NCBI GenBank assembly: GCA_020433835.1
Contig: JAGRBY010000107.1
Span: 1-15,330, forward strand
Direction: 5' to 3'
From: Anaerolineae bacterium
Lineage (GTDB): Bacteria; Chloroflexota; Anaerolineae; 4572-78; J111
Length of the DNA stretch: 15,330 nt
Positions 6,330-13,180 of the stretch are shown here, piece after piece. The stretch's first letter is position 1. Every line of letters starts with the position of its first letter. Both the position numbers and the translations under genes were made by a program. Below the pieces are notes generated by a model. That model was not told the DNA's origin. It saw only the letters and a list, made by a program, of their open reading frames with translations, and did not search any database.

Positions 6330-7163
6330 TTACGGCAGGCCATAAATTTGGTAGTCAAAAATATGTTCAAAACCAAACTGTTGATAAAGGGGATAGCCTG
6401 CCCTCGAAGCCGTCAGTACCACAAAGGGATGGCCGTCGGCAGCCGAATCGGCCAGCAGCCGGGCCATCAGCGCTTTGCCCACATCCCTTCTTCTCCATTC
6501 GGGCAGGACAGCCAATATATAAAAACCTAACACCCCGGCCCCATATACCGAGGCCAGGATCCCCGCCGGAGTACCGGCCTCCACCTCCGCCAGATAAAGC
6601 CGAACCGTATCGTTCGCCAGCCAATCATCGGCCATAGCATCAAAATAATGCAGACCGACCTCAGCCGGAAATCGAAATGCAATACGTCGAATCGTGCTGG
6701 CTGCGGCCAGGTCGGCCGGCGTAGAGGCACGCCATACACGAATGCGGCGATTGTAATCAACCGGCCGCGCCGGTAACGGAGCCAACATCGCCGGCAGCGG
6801 CGGCGGATCGAACCAGATGTTGTGCTTTTGCAAAAGTTGGGGCAGCGTTGGTGGTTGCGGGTTTGGCCCCACCCACCAATACCAGGGCACGTTTCGTTCT
6901 GCAAAAAAGGCCTTCACCCGCTCTATTTCCGTTTCAATAAGCGCCTCTGGCGTTTTGGGGGGGTAGCCCTTGCTCAACGCCAGATTAAGCAAGGGCACCG
7001 ACAGCCCGGTAGAGGAGGCATTAACGCCCACCCCTTCCCACCGTGCCGCCTCCGGTGATCGCGACGATAACCACGTTTGGACCGTGCGGGTATGGACATC
7101 GGCTTGCTGGATGAGTTCAGCCGGGGTTTGTTGTAATGTTTTGGCAAGGCTTTCGATAGTCAT
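6330..7163 (-). CDS. Tandem GNAT-type N-acetyltransferase
   Basis: A 277-residue cytoplasmic protein with two GNAT-like halves. The C-terminal half (about 140-277) is catalytically plausible: a beta strand, then an acetyl-CoA pyrophosphate loop at PEWRRRDVGKAL (221-232) fitting R-x-x-G-x-A, and a terminal strand and helix at YPLYQQFGFE (257-266) typical of the fold. The N-terminal half (about 1-135) keeps features of a degenerate GNAT domain, including WYWWVGP (94-100), but no acetyl-CoA loop. The ATG start has GGGGAG about six bases upstream. The gene begins 36 bases after the LysE-type exporter stop, so the two are likely co-transcribed. Acetylation plus export could reflect detoxification or handling of an amino-acid-like compound, but the substrate cannot be read from sequence. 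Confidence 0.8.
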   Translation of the reverse strand: MTIESLAKTLQQTPAELIQQADVHTRTVQTWLSSRSPEAARWEGVGVNASSTGLSVPLLNLALSKGYPPKTPEALIETEIERVKAFFAERNVPWYWWVGPNPQPPTLPQLLQKHNIWFDPPPLPAMLAPLPARPVDYNRRIRVWRASTPADLAAASTIRRIAFRFPAEVGLHYFDAMADDWLANDTVRLYLAEVEAGTPAGILASVYGAGVLGFYILAVLPEWRRRDVGKALMARLLADSAADGHPFVVLTASRAGYPLYQQFGFEHIFDYQIYGLP

Positions 7164-7199
7164 AGCGTGCTCCCCGGATGACCACAGTCAGCCTGCGGC

Positions 7200-7823
7200 T
7201 TAGGCCCGCTTGAGCGAGGCTAACAGCGTACCGGCCCCCAGGTAAAGAACCCCACTGGCACCATGTTTTATCTTGGCCAATCGCCCGGATGATAAAATGT
7301 GAGCAAACCGGCTGGCCAGCAGCGTATAGCCAATATTAACCGCCAGGCTTAACAGCCAAAACGTAACCGACAAAATTATCAACTGCGTAAAAAAGAATGA
7401 GCCGGCGCTGGCAAATTGGGGCAGGAAAGCGCCAAAGAACAGAATTGTCTTTGGATTGGTGAGCGATACAAAAAAGCCGCGCCCAAACGACCCCACCAGT
7501 GTGGTTTTTTCCGGCGTTGGCTGCTGGGTTACAGCCGCCCGAAGTTGTTTTATCCCTAAGTAAAGTAGATACGCCACGCCACACCATTTTAGCCAAAAGA
7601 ACCCTTGGGCCAGGGCATACACAAACCACGTGGTCCCCACAATTGCCGTCACCAGTTGTAAAACCATAGCGGCCTCGATGCCAAAAACCGTCTGCAGCCC
7701 TTTCGCTCTGCCTTCACTAAGGCTTGTCGATAGCGTGACTAAAACGTTTGGGCCGGGAATGGCTATGAAGCCTATCGATATTGCGATAAAGGTGAGATAG
7801 ATACTTAGTTCCAAGGGATACAT
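7200..7823 (-). CDS. LysE/RhtB-family amino-acid exporter
   Basis: A 207-residue inner-membrane protein with about six hydrophobic segments and the family hallmarks: IPGPNVLV (residues 22-29) after the first segment, the glycine-containing helix region at 44-60, and SLTNPKTILFFGAFLPQF (119-136). Members export amino acids or related compounds using the proton gradient. The length is normal for the family (about 200-210). The start is uncertain. AGGAGG directly abuts the ATG at 7821-7823, too close to serve it, but lies nine bases before a TTG at codon 4 (start at 7814), which would give 204 residues. It is first in a probable two-gene unit with the GNAT acetyltransferase. Confidence 0.88.
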   Translation of the reverse strand: MYPLELSIYLTFIAISIGFIAIPGPNVLVTLSTSLSEGRAKGLQTVFGIEAAMVLQLVTAIVGTTWFVYALAQGFFWLKWCGVAYLLYLGIKQLRAAVTQQPTPEKTTLVGSFGRGFFVSLTNPKTILFFGAFLPQFASAGSFFFTQLIILSVTFWLLSLAVNIGYTLLASRFAHILSSGRLAKIKHGASGVLYLGAGTLLASLKRA

Positions 7824-7856
7824 CCTCCTGCGGGAATAGTGAGGGTAAGGGTAACT

Positions 7857-8062
7857 TCAAGCATTTGGTATTATACAGTTATTTTCAAACTCCGCCAGAG
7901 GCAGCAACCGCGAATCTTCCAAGGCTGCCGTTCGATGACCCATGCCGACCAAATCGTCTTCATTTGAGGCAAAAGCCACAAAGTCGGCCAAAGAATTTTG
8001 GCGAACAAGCCTGGCCAGATCCCACGGTTCGTCCTGAGGGCCGATGAGATAGGTGCCGCCTT
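7857..8062 (-). pseudogene. Truncated relic of a DUF1330-like gene
   Basis: Read on the minus strand, this segment encodes GGTYLIGPQDEPWDLARLVR and the rest of the C-terminal two-fifths of the protein encoded at 12163-12606, ending at a TGA (7857-7859). By hand alignment 7878-8060 and 12184-12366 differ at 25 of 183 bases with no gaps. The first 80 or so codons are missing, and an in-frame TAA comes immediately before the first Gly codon, so it cannot be translated as a homologue. Its last residues also differ (NNCIIPNA). The mostly conservative changes suggest that it was once functional or duplicated fairly recently. Confidence 0.85.
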
Positions 8063-8094
8063 ATTCAAGGGGAGATCCATGGGGTTACTTCCTT

Positions 8095-8493
8095 TCATTT
8101 CTTCTGATCGAATTTAAAAAAGGTTTCGGCCCGATCCAACAATTCTGAGGTGGTCAGGTAGGGAGCATTTTCCAGAGTAATGTCTGTATTCTTGAGCGCT
8201 TTGTGATGGTGGCTTTTGATATGCTGGCGAAGACCATACTTGGCCTGACCCGGACCCAGAATTAGGATATTATCAACGATACCCAAATGCTGAAGCACGT
8301 CTTCATAAAAATGGTTCAACACCTCGCGCTGATGGCCTTTGGTATGGTAGGTTGATGAATCATGCCCGTTATGGGCATCTACATTAGAGTAGATTTCTTT
8401 TTGTGTTGACAGTTGATGAGCGGTGAAGGTAAATACCATCGCTTTTCGTTGATCGAGCCAGATCATAGCCTGGTCTAATGTTTGGGACTGCAC
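8095..8493 (-). CDS. Stand-alone eRF1 domain-3-like protein
   Basis: A 132-residue cytoplasmic protein resembling the small bacterial proteins related to domain 3 of eukaryotic/archaeal release factor eRF1 (baeRF-like, often labelled translational machinery protein). Visible signatures are IWLDQRKAMVF (residues 11-21), HQREVLNHFYEDVLQHL (54-70) and NILILGPGQAKYGLRQHI (75-92). A His-rich stretch (HIKSHHHKA, 91-99) follows. The function in bacteria is unproven; a ribosome-linked or stress role is inferred from the family. The GTG start at 8491-8493 is fixed by AGGAGG (complement of 8501-8506), seven bases upstream; an upstream extension to 8637 lacks such a site and runs through a palindrome. 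The stop codon overlaps an ATG that opens a frame through the gene relic. Confidence 0.72.
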   Translation of the reverse strand: MQSQTLDQAMIWLDQRKAMVFTFTAHQLSTQKEIYSNVDAHNGHDSSTYHTKGHQREVLNHFYEDVLQHLGIVDNILILGPGQAKYGLRQHIKSHHHKALKNTDITLENAPYLTTSELLDRAETFFKFDQKK

Positions 8494-8523
8494 AAATACA
8501 CCTCCTGGTATACAATAAATTTT

Positions 8524-8549
8524 GTAGGACAAACTTAAGTTTGTCCTAC
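8524..8549. repeat. Perfect 26-base palindrome
   Basis: GTAGGACAAACTT (8524-8536) is followed directly by its exact complement (8537-8549), with no spacer. It lies 31 bases upstream of the GTG start of the eRF1-like gene. It could be an operator for a dimeric regulator, but a zero-loop palindrome with this sequence is more like a dispersed intergenic repeat. Only one copy is in the window. Confidence 0.75.
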
Positions 8550-8638
8550 GGTAATTTTCGTTTTCGTTGTCACCCTCACGGGGGCTGTTCAACTCCGTTA
8601 AAATTTGTTTACGCACTATCAGATAAAGGGTACCCACC

Positions 8639-8735
8639 AGACCTGACAGGTTTTATACGGCATTTTCCAGCGTAATTAGACGTCCGGTTGCCGCTAATCT
8701 TACGCCAAACAAAACTTTAGACACCTGTCAGGTCT
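8639..8735. repeat. AGACCTGACAGGT inverted-repeat element
   Basis: A 97-base element bounded by perfect 13-base inverted repeats, AGACCTGACAGGT (8639-8651) and ACCTGTCAGGTCT (8723-8735). An inner imperfect pair (GCGTAATTAG against CTAATCTTACGC) gives a second stem. There is no coding capacity. It starts 14 bases beyond the lipoprotein stop codon, so in the minus-strand transcript it would form a large hairpin there and could end it. The form is that of a MITE, and it is unrelated in sequence to the other repeats here. Confidence 0.8.
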
Positions 8736-8748
8736 TAACTTCATTGCG

Positions 8749-11694
8749 TTACGGCTTGGCTTTGTCCGTTGATTTTACACGGGCAAAGTTATCAATTTCC
8801 TGACCGAGCTTTTCAATCATTTGCCCCATGTGATCGGCATCGTATTCTGTGCCGGCTACCAGCTTATCGGCTAATGAATTGACGTCGTTGAAAAAGGTGG
8901 TGGTATCCGCTTCGACCTCTTGGCCACTCAGGGCTAGAGCCTCTTTCAGGTTATGAAGGCTGGCTTTGAGAGCATAGCCTGAGGCATTGTTATCCTCGGT
9001 CAGTCGTTCGGCGGCTTGCTGCTGGTAAGCGGTGGCCAGGCCCGACTGGCTGTCGGCAATGCCTTTCTCCAACTCGGTTAGTGAGATGTTGCCTTGAGCC
9101 GCTTCATCGGCCAAGCTGTTCAATTGATCGATGGGGGTTTGCAGCGCCTCTTGGGCACTCTCGTTAGACAGAGCCTGATCGAGGCGTAAATAAGCCACCC
9201 CTTTACGAATTTCGACAGCAGCTACATCGTTTTCGTCTTGCGTATAGGCTTCAACGGCGTTATGAAAGTGGCCTGTGGCCTGGTCGATCAGTGCCAGCCG
9301 TTCGTTAGCCGGCAGAGAAGCCAAACGATGATCGATGTTGACCTGATAGGCTTTGATGAATGCGGGATTCAGTTGGGCAATATCGGTCACCTGCCCTTGC
9401 TCTACTTCATCGGCCAGTTTAACGAGCTGATCGGCTGCTTCCAGGCGAGCATCGACATCTTCAGGTGTGGAGTCAGGCCCCAATTCTTCCTGTTGCAAAA
9501 ATTGGGCTGCTTGCTGCATAGCTGTGGCCGAAGCTTTGCTGTTGCCATCCAGAAATTCATTGCGGGCGGTTAGCAACTCTTGTCCAAACTCATCCATAAC
9601 AGGAACCCAGATATCTTCCTCAGTAAAGGAGATCCATAGCTCTTCTTTGGGTAGTGGTGCCGTTTGGCTTTGCGGTTCCACCTCGGTAGTGGAACTGCCT
9701 TGCCGCTGTTGCAGCTCTTCGACAATGCTCTTCGTTTGTTTACCGGCAATCAGATCATCGCCCAGGTTGCGCAGGTTTTCGATAAAGGCCGTTTCATCCT
9801 CGTTCGCTTCGCGTCCGGCCCGGCTTAGGGTTTGCTCCAGATGCGAGGCTGCGGCCTTCAGTTCGTAGCCGGCGTCTTTCATCTCGCCCAAATCCTCGGC
9901 ACCCATGGCCGCCAACTGGTGATGCAGTGCCAGCGCGTAGTGGGCTTGGGCAAAGGTCAGCGCGTCCATCTCGTCGGGTGAGGCAATCTCGCCGTTGGCA
10001 ATGGCATCGGCCAGATTGGTCAACTCCCCAATTGAGGCTTGCAAGGCGGCTTTGGCCGGCCCCACAGCCCGCGCTTCGCTAAGGTGCAAGTAGGCAACCG
10101 CCTTGTGAATTTCGCGGGCTGCGGCGGCAGTATCGCCCTCATTGAGAGCGGTGATAGCTTGCTGAAAATGTTGAGTCGGCTTTTCAACCAGAGGATATAG
10201 CGCTTCTTCCTTAACCAAACGCAGGTGATTTGCTACGTCGGTCTGGTAAGCTTCTTGAAAAACAACATTTAGGGCTTCTATTGAGGTGACTTGGCCCTCT
10301 GCCACTTTAGCAGCCAGATCATCTAAGCTTTTGGCGGCGTCCTTCAAGGCCGTGGCGTCTGCCGTATCGGTGGCCTGGGCGGCCTCATCATTCAAAAAGG
10401 TAGCCCCGGCGCGGATTTCCTTGGCAGCCGCGATCATATCATCTGCTTCAAAACTTTGATGGGATGCTTGCAGGTGTTGGCCAAACTCATCCACCACCGG
10501 GATCCAAATGTTTTCTTCAGCCACCACCCATTCATCTTCCGGCGCAGCAGCCGGTGCGGCCTGAGCTTGTCGGGCCTCGAGTTCCTCAAAGATGCCCTTA
10601 ACATCCTTCCCGGCAATCAGATCATCCCCTAAGTTTCGCAAGTTAGTGATGAAGAGTGCATCATCCCCTTCTGCTTTTTGGCCGACGTGAAATAAGGTTT
10701 GTTCCAGGTTTGTGGCGGCGGCTTTTAGCTCAAAGCCGGCGTCTCGAAGGGCATCTCGGTTTTGGGAGTTCGTCGCGGCCAGTTGATAATGCGCGGCCAA
10801 AACGTAATGGGCCTGGGCAAAAGTCATCTCCAGGTCAGCCGCCGAGGTAATCTTGCCCTGAGCCACGTCGTCGGCCACTCCGTTCAATTCTCCGACGAGA
10901 GCCTGCAAAGCGTCCTTCACTTGGCCATTGGCTCGCGCCTCATCGATCTTGAGATAAGCCACAGCTTGGCGAATTTCAGCCGCCGCAGTCGAGTAGCTCT
11001 CTTTATTGAGGGCATCAACGGCATATTGGAAATGCTGGGCCAGCTTCTCAACTAAGGGGAACAAGGTTTCTTCTTTGGCGTTGATCAGCCGATGGGCTAC
11101 ATCAACCTGGTGAGCCTCGGCTATGGCCTCGTCCAAGGCTTCAATCGAGGTAATTTGGCCTTTTTCCAGCTTCGTGGCCAGATCTAACTGTGTCTTAGCC
11201 GCCTCTTTAAGGGCTGTTTTGTCGTCTTCAGAAGTTACAGCCGCTGCTTCACTGTCTAGAAAGGCAGCCCCTTCGCGGATCATCGTGGCCGCTGTATCCA
11301 CATCGCCCGCTTCAAAACTGCGCCGGGCGGCTTGTAGCTTTTGGCCCAGTTCATCGACCACCGGAATCCAGGTATCCACTTTGGCTACCACCCATTCCTT
11401 TTCATCCGCCGGTGACATGTCGGTTTGATCCGACGCTTCGGCTGTTGCCACAGTGGTCTCTTCGGCCTTGGGTTCAACCTTGGCCGTATCCGTCTCTTCG
11501 ACTGTGCCTGCTGTTGCTTCCATTTGTGCGCCCTGCTCCGTGGTGGGCGTTGCAGTCGGGAGTTCTGTGGCGGTTGGTTCAACCTTAGCCGTTTCCGGCG
11601 GCGTCGCCCCGCCGCAGGCCGCCGTTACCACCATGGCGGTTGTTAAGGCCAGAGCCAACCCAATGGGTTTAAACGAAAAAGTTGTGTGACTCAT
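8749..11694 (-). CDS. Large lipoprotein with three helical YfdX-like repeats
   Basis: A 981-residue secreted protein. Residues 1-27 form a lipoprotein signal ending in the lipobox VTAAC (C27), followed by a Thr/Pro/Glu-rich linker (28-100) with AKVEP twice. Three long repeats follow at about 101-375, 389-665 and 687-965. Each opens with W-x(8)-W-[IV]-PV[VM]DE[FL]GQ and contains blocks such as AAxxIRxxAxFL, AAxEIRxAVAYL, and ExKAAxxxLExxL ending in NLRNLGDDLIAGK. All are alpha-helical and Ala/Glu-rich. The pattern recalls YfdX-type and related hypothetical helical proteins, but the link is by eye only. It would be tethered outside the membrane; no enzyme motif is seen, so binding or structural work is inferred. 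The ATG start has GAGGAGG about seven bases upstream. It appears to be transcribed alone. Confidence 0.85.
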   Translation of the reverse strand: MSHTTFSFKPIGLALALTTAMVVTAACGGATPPETAKVEPTATELPTATPTTEQGAQMEATAGTVEETDTAKVEPKAEETTVATAEASDQTDMSPADEKEWVVAKVDTWIPVVDELGQKLQAARRSFEAGDVDTAATMIREGAAFLDSEAAAVTSEDDKTALKEAAKTQLDLATKLEKGQITSIEALDEAIAEAHQVDVAHRLINAKEETLFPLVEKLAQHFQYAVDALNKESYSTAAAEIRQAVAYLKIDEARANGQVKDALQALVGELNGVADDVAQGKITSAADLEMTFAQAHYVLAAHYQLAATNSQNRDALRDAGFELKAAATNLEQTLFHVGQKAEGDDALFITNLRNLGDDLIAGKDVKGIFEELEARQAQAAPAAAPEDEWVVAEENIWIPVVDEFGQHLQASHQSFEADDMIAAAKEIRAGATFLNDEAAQATDTADATALKDAAKSLDDLAAKVAEGQVTSIEALNVVFQEAYQTDVANHLRLVKEEALYPLVEKPTQHFQQAITALNEGDTAAAAREIHKAVAYLHLSEARAVGPAKAALQASIGELTNLADAIANGEIASPDEMDALTFAQAHYALALHHQLAAMGAEDLGEMKDAGYELKAAASHLEQTLSRAGREANEDETAFIENLRNLGDDLIAGKQTKSIVEELQQRQGSSTTEVEPQSQTAPLPKEELWISFTEEDIWVPVMDEFGQELLTARNEFLDGNSKASATAMQQAAQFLQQEELGPDSTPEDVDARLEAADQLVKLADEVEQGQVTDIAQLNPAFIKAYQVNIDHRLASLPANERLALIDQATGHFHNAVEAYTQDENDVAAVEIRKGVAYLRLDQALSNESAQEALQTPIDQLNSLADEAAQGNISLTELEKGIADSQSGLATAYQQQAAERLTEDNNASGYALKASLHNLKEALALSGQEVEADTTTFFNDVNSLADKLVAGTEYDADHMGQMIEKLGQEIDNFARVKSTDKAKP
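8800..9636 (-). repeat. Lipoprotein internal repeat 3
   Basis: This encodes residues about 687-965, opening with DIWVPVMDEFGQELL (694-708). It is the most diverged of the three units: the block matching ELKAAAxxLE reads ALKASLHNLKE (908-918), and the C-terminal NLRNLGDDLIAGK reads NSLADKLVAGT (939-949). Confidence 0.75.
9700..10530 (-). repeat. Lipoprotein internal repeat 2
   Basis: This encodes residues about 389-665, opening with NIWIPVVDEFGQHLQ (395-409). It shares ENLRNLGDDLIAGK (639-652) and YELKAAASHLEQTL (610-623) almost exactly with repeat 1, so repeats 1 and 2 are the closest pair. Confidence 0.8.
10570..11394 (-). repeat. Lipoprotein internal repeat 1
   Basis: This encodes residues about 101-375, opening with DTWIPVVDELGQKLQ (107-121) and containing FELKAAATNLEQTL (321-334) and TNLRNLGDDLIAGK (350-363). 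It follows the disordered linker after the lipidated cysteine. Confidence 0.8.
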
Positions 11695-12162
11695 GAGAGT
11701 TCCTCCTCATAATAGGTACTGCTGGTTCACGCTTGTTATTTGGATAGGAGTTGCGCAGTTGAAAGATACATAGGAATGAAGAATACATAACTTGAGCAAT
11801 CTAGCAGAAGATTGAAGATTAGAGATAAACAGATTGGTCAATGTCATGAAATGCGTAACTCTTATTGGATCTACGTTTGCCGATTGCAGATTTCTTCATG
11901 GTTGCCCGCAATCGGCGACCAAATCCTAAAATCCATTGTAGCGCATGAGGAACACGGTTGTCTTTACGAAAAACAAAAGGTTGCCTTATCAATAACGAAA
12001 GGCAACCTTAAGATCATTTTAAGAAGTCTATTCAGTTGTACTACCACGAACTCTCAAAGACTTGTAGACAGTCCTAAAAGCAACAAAATTGAAATAACCG
12101 CTATCAGGTTTACAAGGTGTATAAGCAGATGTTCGATCACGGGGTAAGGGTGTTATTAGGGC
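11695..12162. other. AT-rich intergenic region with two hairpins, no gene seen
   Basis: This 468-base gap lies between the lipoprotein gene and the DUF1330-like gene. Near its left end is the lipoprotein gene's ribosome site (GAGGAGG on the minus strand, 11701-11707). GCCGATTGC (11879-11887) pairs with GCAATCGGC (11908-11916) around a 20-base loop, and a terminator-like hairpin follows at 11977-12009. A 111-codon plus-strand frame (11812-12147) has no ribosome site and no family character. I found no convincing promoter for the lipoprotein gene. Confidence 0.4.
11966..12009 (-). terminator. Rho-independent terminator for the aroQ-DUF1330 transcript
   Basis: AAGGTTGCCTT (11977-11987) pairs perfectly with AAGGCAACCTT (11999-12009) around an 11-base loop. 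On the minus strand the stem is followed by TTGTTTTTCG (11967-11976). It lies about 150 bases beyond the DUF1330-like stop codon and before the lipoprotein gene, as expected for the end of the upstream unit. Confidence 0.7.
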
Positions 12163-12606
12163 TTAGGCGGTGGATATTATGGTGTTATTTTTGAACTCCA
12201 CCAGAGGCAACAAACGTGAGTCTTCCAACGCTGCCGTTCGATGGCCCATGCCAGCCAAATAATCTTCATTTGAGGCAAAGGCCACAAAGTCGTCCAAAGA
12301 ATTTTGGCGAACAAGCATAGCCAGGTCCCATGGTTCGTCCTGGGGTCCAATAAGATACCTGCCGCCATGACCGAGGAAAACAATATCACCCCCGCTGGCG
12401 CGGAGAAAAGGCAGCGTGTGGTCGATGTATTTTTGATACGCTTCCCGTCCCGATATCGGTTCGCTGGGCGCCAGTTCCGGGCTGGCAGCATAGTCGGCCA
12501 CCTCTCGGAAACGGAGGAGATTGAGCATCACTAACTCACCGGTAATATTGCGAGCGAAAAGCGCCTTTCCTGACTCTTGTGTGGTTTCTAGAAAACGTTT
12601 TGCCAT
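12163..12606 (-). CDS. DUF1330-like alpha/beta-barrel protein
   Basis: A 147-residue cytoplasmic protein with the layout of DUF1330 or related dimeric alpha-beta (ferredoxin-like) barrels. It has a first strand LVMLNLLRFRE (residues 25-35), YQKYIDHTLPFL (57-68) with the typical Y-x-x-Y-like helix, a central GGDIVFLGHGGRYLIGP (71-87), then DEPWDLAMLVR (89-99) and a helix FVAFASNEDYLAGMGHRTAA (107-126). The function is unknown; some barrel relatives are small enzymes or stress-linked binders. The ATG lies eight bases after the aroQ stop, and the only Shine-Dalgarno-like bases (GGAG) are in the end of aroQ, so it is probably translated by coupling to aroQ. A truncated second copy lies at 7857-8062. 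Confidence 0.75.
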   Translation of the reverse strand: MAKRFLETTQESGKALFARNITGELVMLNLLRFREVADYAASPELAPSEPISGREAYQKYIDHTLPFLRASGGDIVFLGHGGRYLIGPQDEPWDLAMLVRQNSLDDFVAFASNEDYLAGMGHRTAALEDSRLLPLVEFKNNTIISTA

Positions 12607-12614
12607 TATCGCGC

Positions 12615-13055
12615 TTACTCCACACCTAGATGGCCCAGAATAGCCTCTAGCCCCAGCAGATAACTTCGCCAGCCAAAACCGCTAATCTGGCCGACGCAGA
12701 CCGGAGCCAGCATACTTTTATGCCGAAATTCCTCGCGAGCGTGGACATTGCTCAAATGAACCTCGACTACGGCCAGGCCGGTTCCGGCAATGGCATCGCG
12801 CAGAGCAATTGAAGTGTGGGTGTAGGCACCGGGGTTGAAGATGACGCCGTCGGCCCATTCACGCGCCTCGTGCAGCGCATCGACCAAAGCACCTTCATGG
12901 TTCGATTGAAAGGGGCGCACTTCGACACCGCGTTCGGCGGCAGCAGATGTTACGAGATCGTTGATATCATTCATCGTCGTCGATCCGTAGACTTCCGGCT
13001 CGCGTAATCCCAGTAAATTGAGGTTTGGGCCGTGCAGCAACAGAATTTTTGTCAT
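12615..13055 (-). CDS. aroQ: Type II 3-dehydroquinate dehydratase
   Basis: A 146-residue enzyme of the shikimate pathway that dehydrates 3-dehydroquinate to 3-dehydroshikimate. The family's length and residues are all in place: [17 protein letters not shown] (8-24) with Arg18 and the catalytic Tyr23, [10 protein letters not shown] (50-59), [10 protein letters not shown] (73-82) with Asn74 and His80, and EVHLSN (98-103) with the catalytic His100, then Arg111. Type II enzymes form dodecamers. The ATG start has GGGAG five or so bases upstream. The aroB product supplies its substrate, and the 3' end of aroB lies about 2 kb upstream on the same strand with two other genes between. The DUF1330-like gene follows after eight bases. 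Confidence 0.96.
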   Translation of the reverse strand: MTKILLLHGPNLNLLGLREPEVYGSTTMNDINDLVTSAAAERGVEVRPFQSNHEGALVDALHEAREWADGVIFNPGAYTHTSIALRDAIAGTGLAVVEVHLSNVHAREEFRHKSMLAPVCVGQISGFGWRSYLLGLEAILGHLGVE

Positions 13056-13081
13056 CGTTCTCCCTTGAAGCGACTAAAACA

Positions 13082-13168
13082 AGGGGCCACAGATTGGCGC
13101 AGATAGTCACAGATAGTATCAAAATGAAGATAAAATCAGTGAAAATCTGTGTTCATCTGTGAACCCCT
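13082..13168. repeat. cacagat-rich imperfect palindromic element
   Basis: AGGGGCCACAGAT (13082-13094) faces ATCTGTGAACCCCT (13155-13168). Direct CAGAT units spaced 10-12 bases apart lie on the left (13091, 13099, 13110) and ATCTGTG units on the right (13145, 13155). Traces of CGACT at 13071 and AGTCG at 13174 suggest longer arms. Within it, on the minus strand, TTCACT and GATACT sit 17 bases apart (13115-13143) and could serve as a weak aroQ promoter. Repeats of this style are common between genes in several environmental phyla. Confidence 0.6.
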
Positions 13169-13180
13169 CTACAAGTCGTT

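Noticed and set aside
8494..8637. N-terminal extension of the eRF1-like protein
   Set aside because: It crosses the perfect palindrome and has no ribosome site; AGGAGG seven bases before the GTG at 8493 decides the start.
11812..12147. 111-codon plus-strand frame in the large gap
   Set aside because: No ribosome site, no family resemblance, and it runs across two hairpins, one of which is a terminator of opposite-strand genes.
13082..13168. CRISPR-like array of cacagat units
   Set aside because: The units are only 5-7 bases at 10-12 base spacing, with no constant repeat-spacer pattern and no cas genes.
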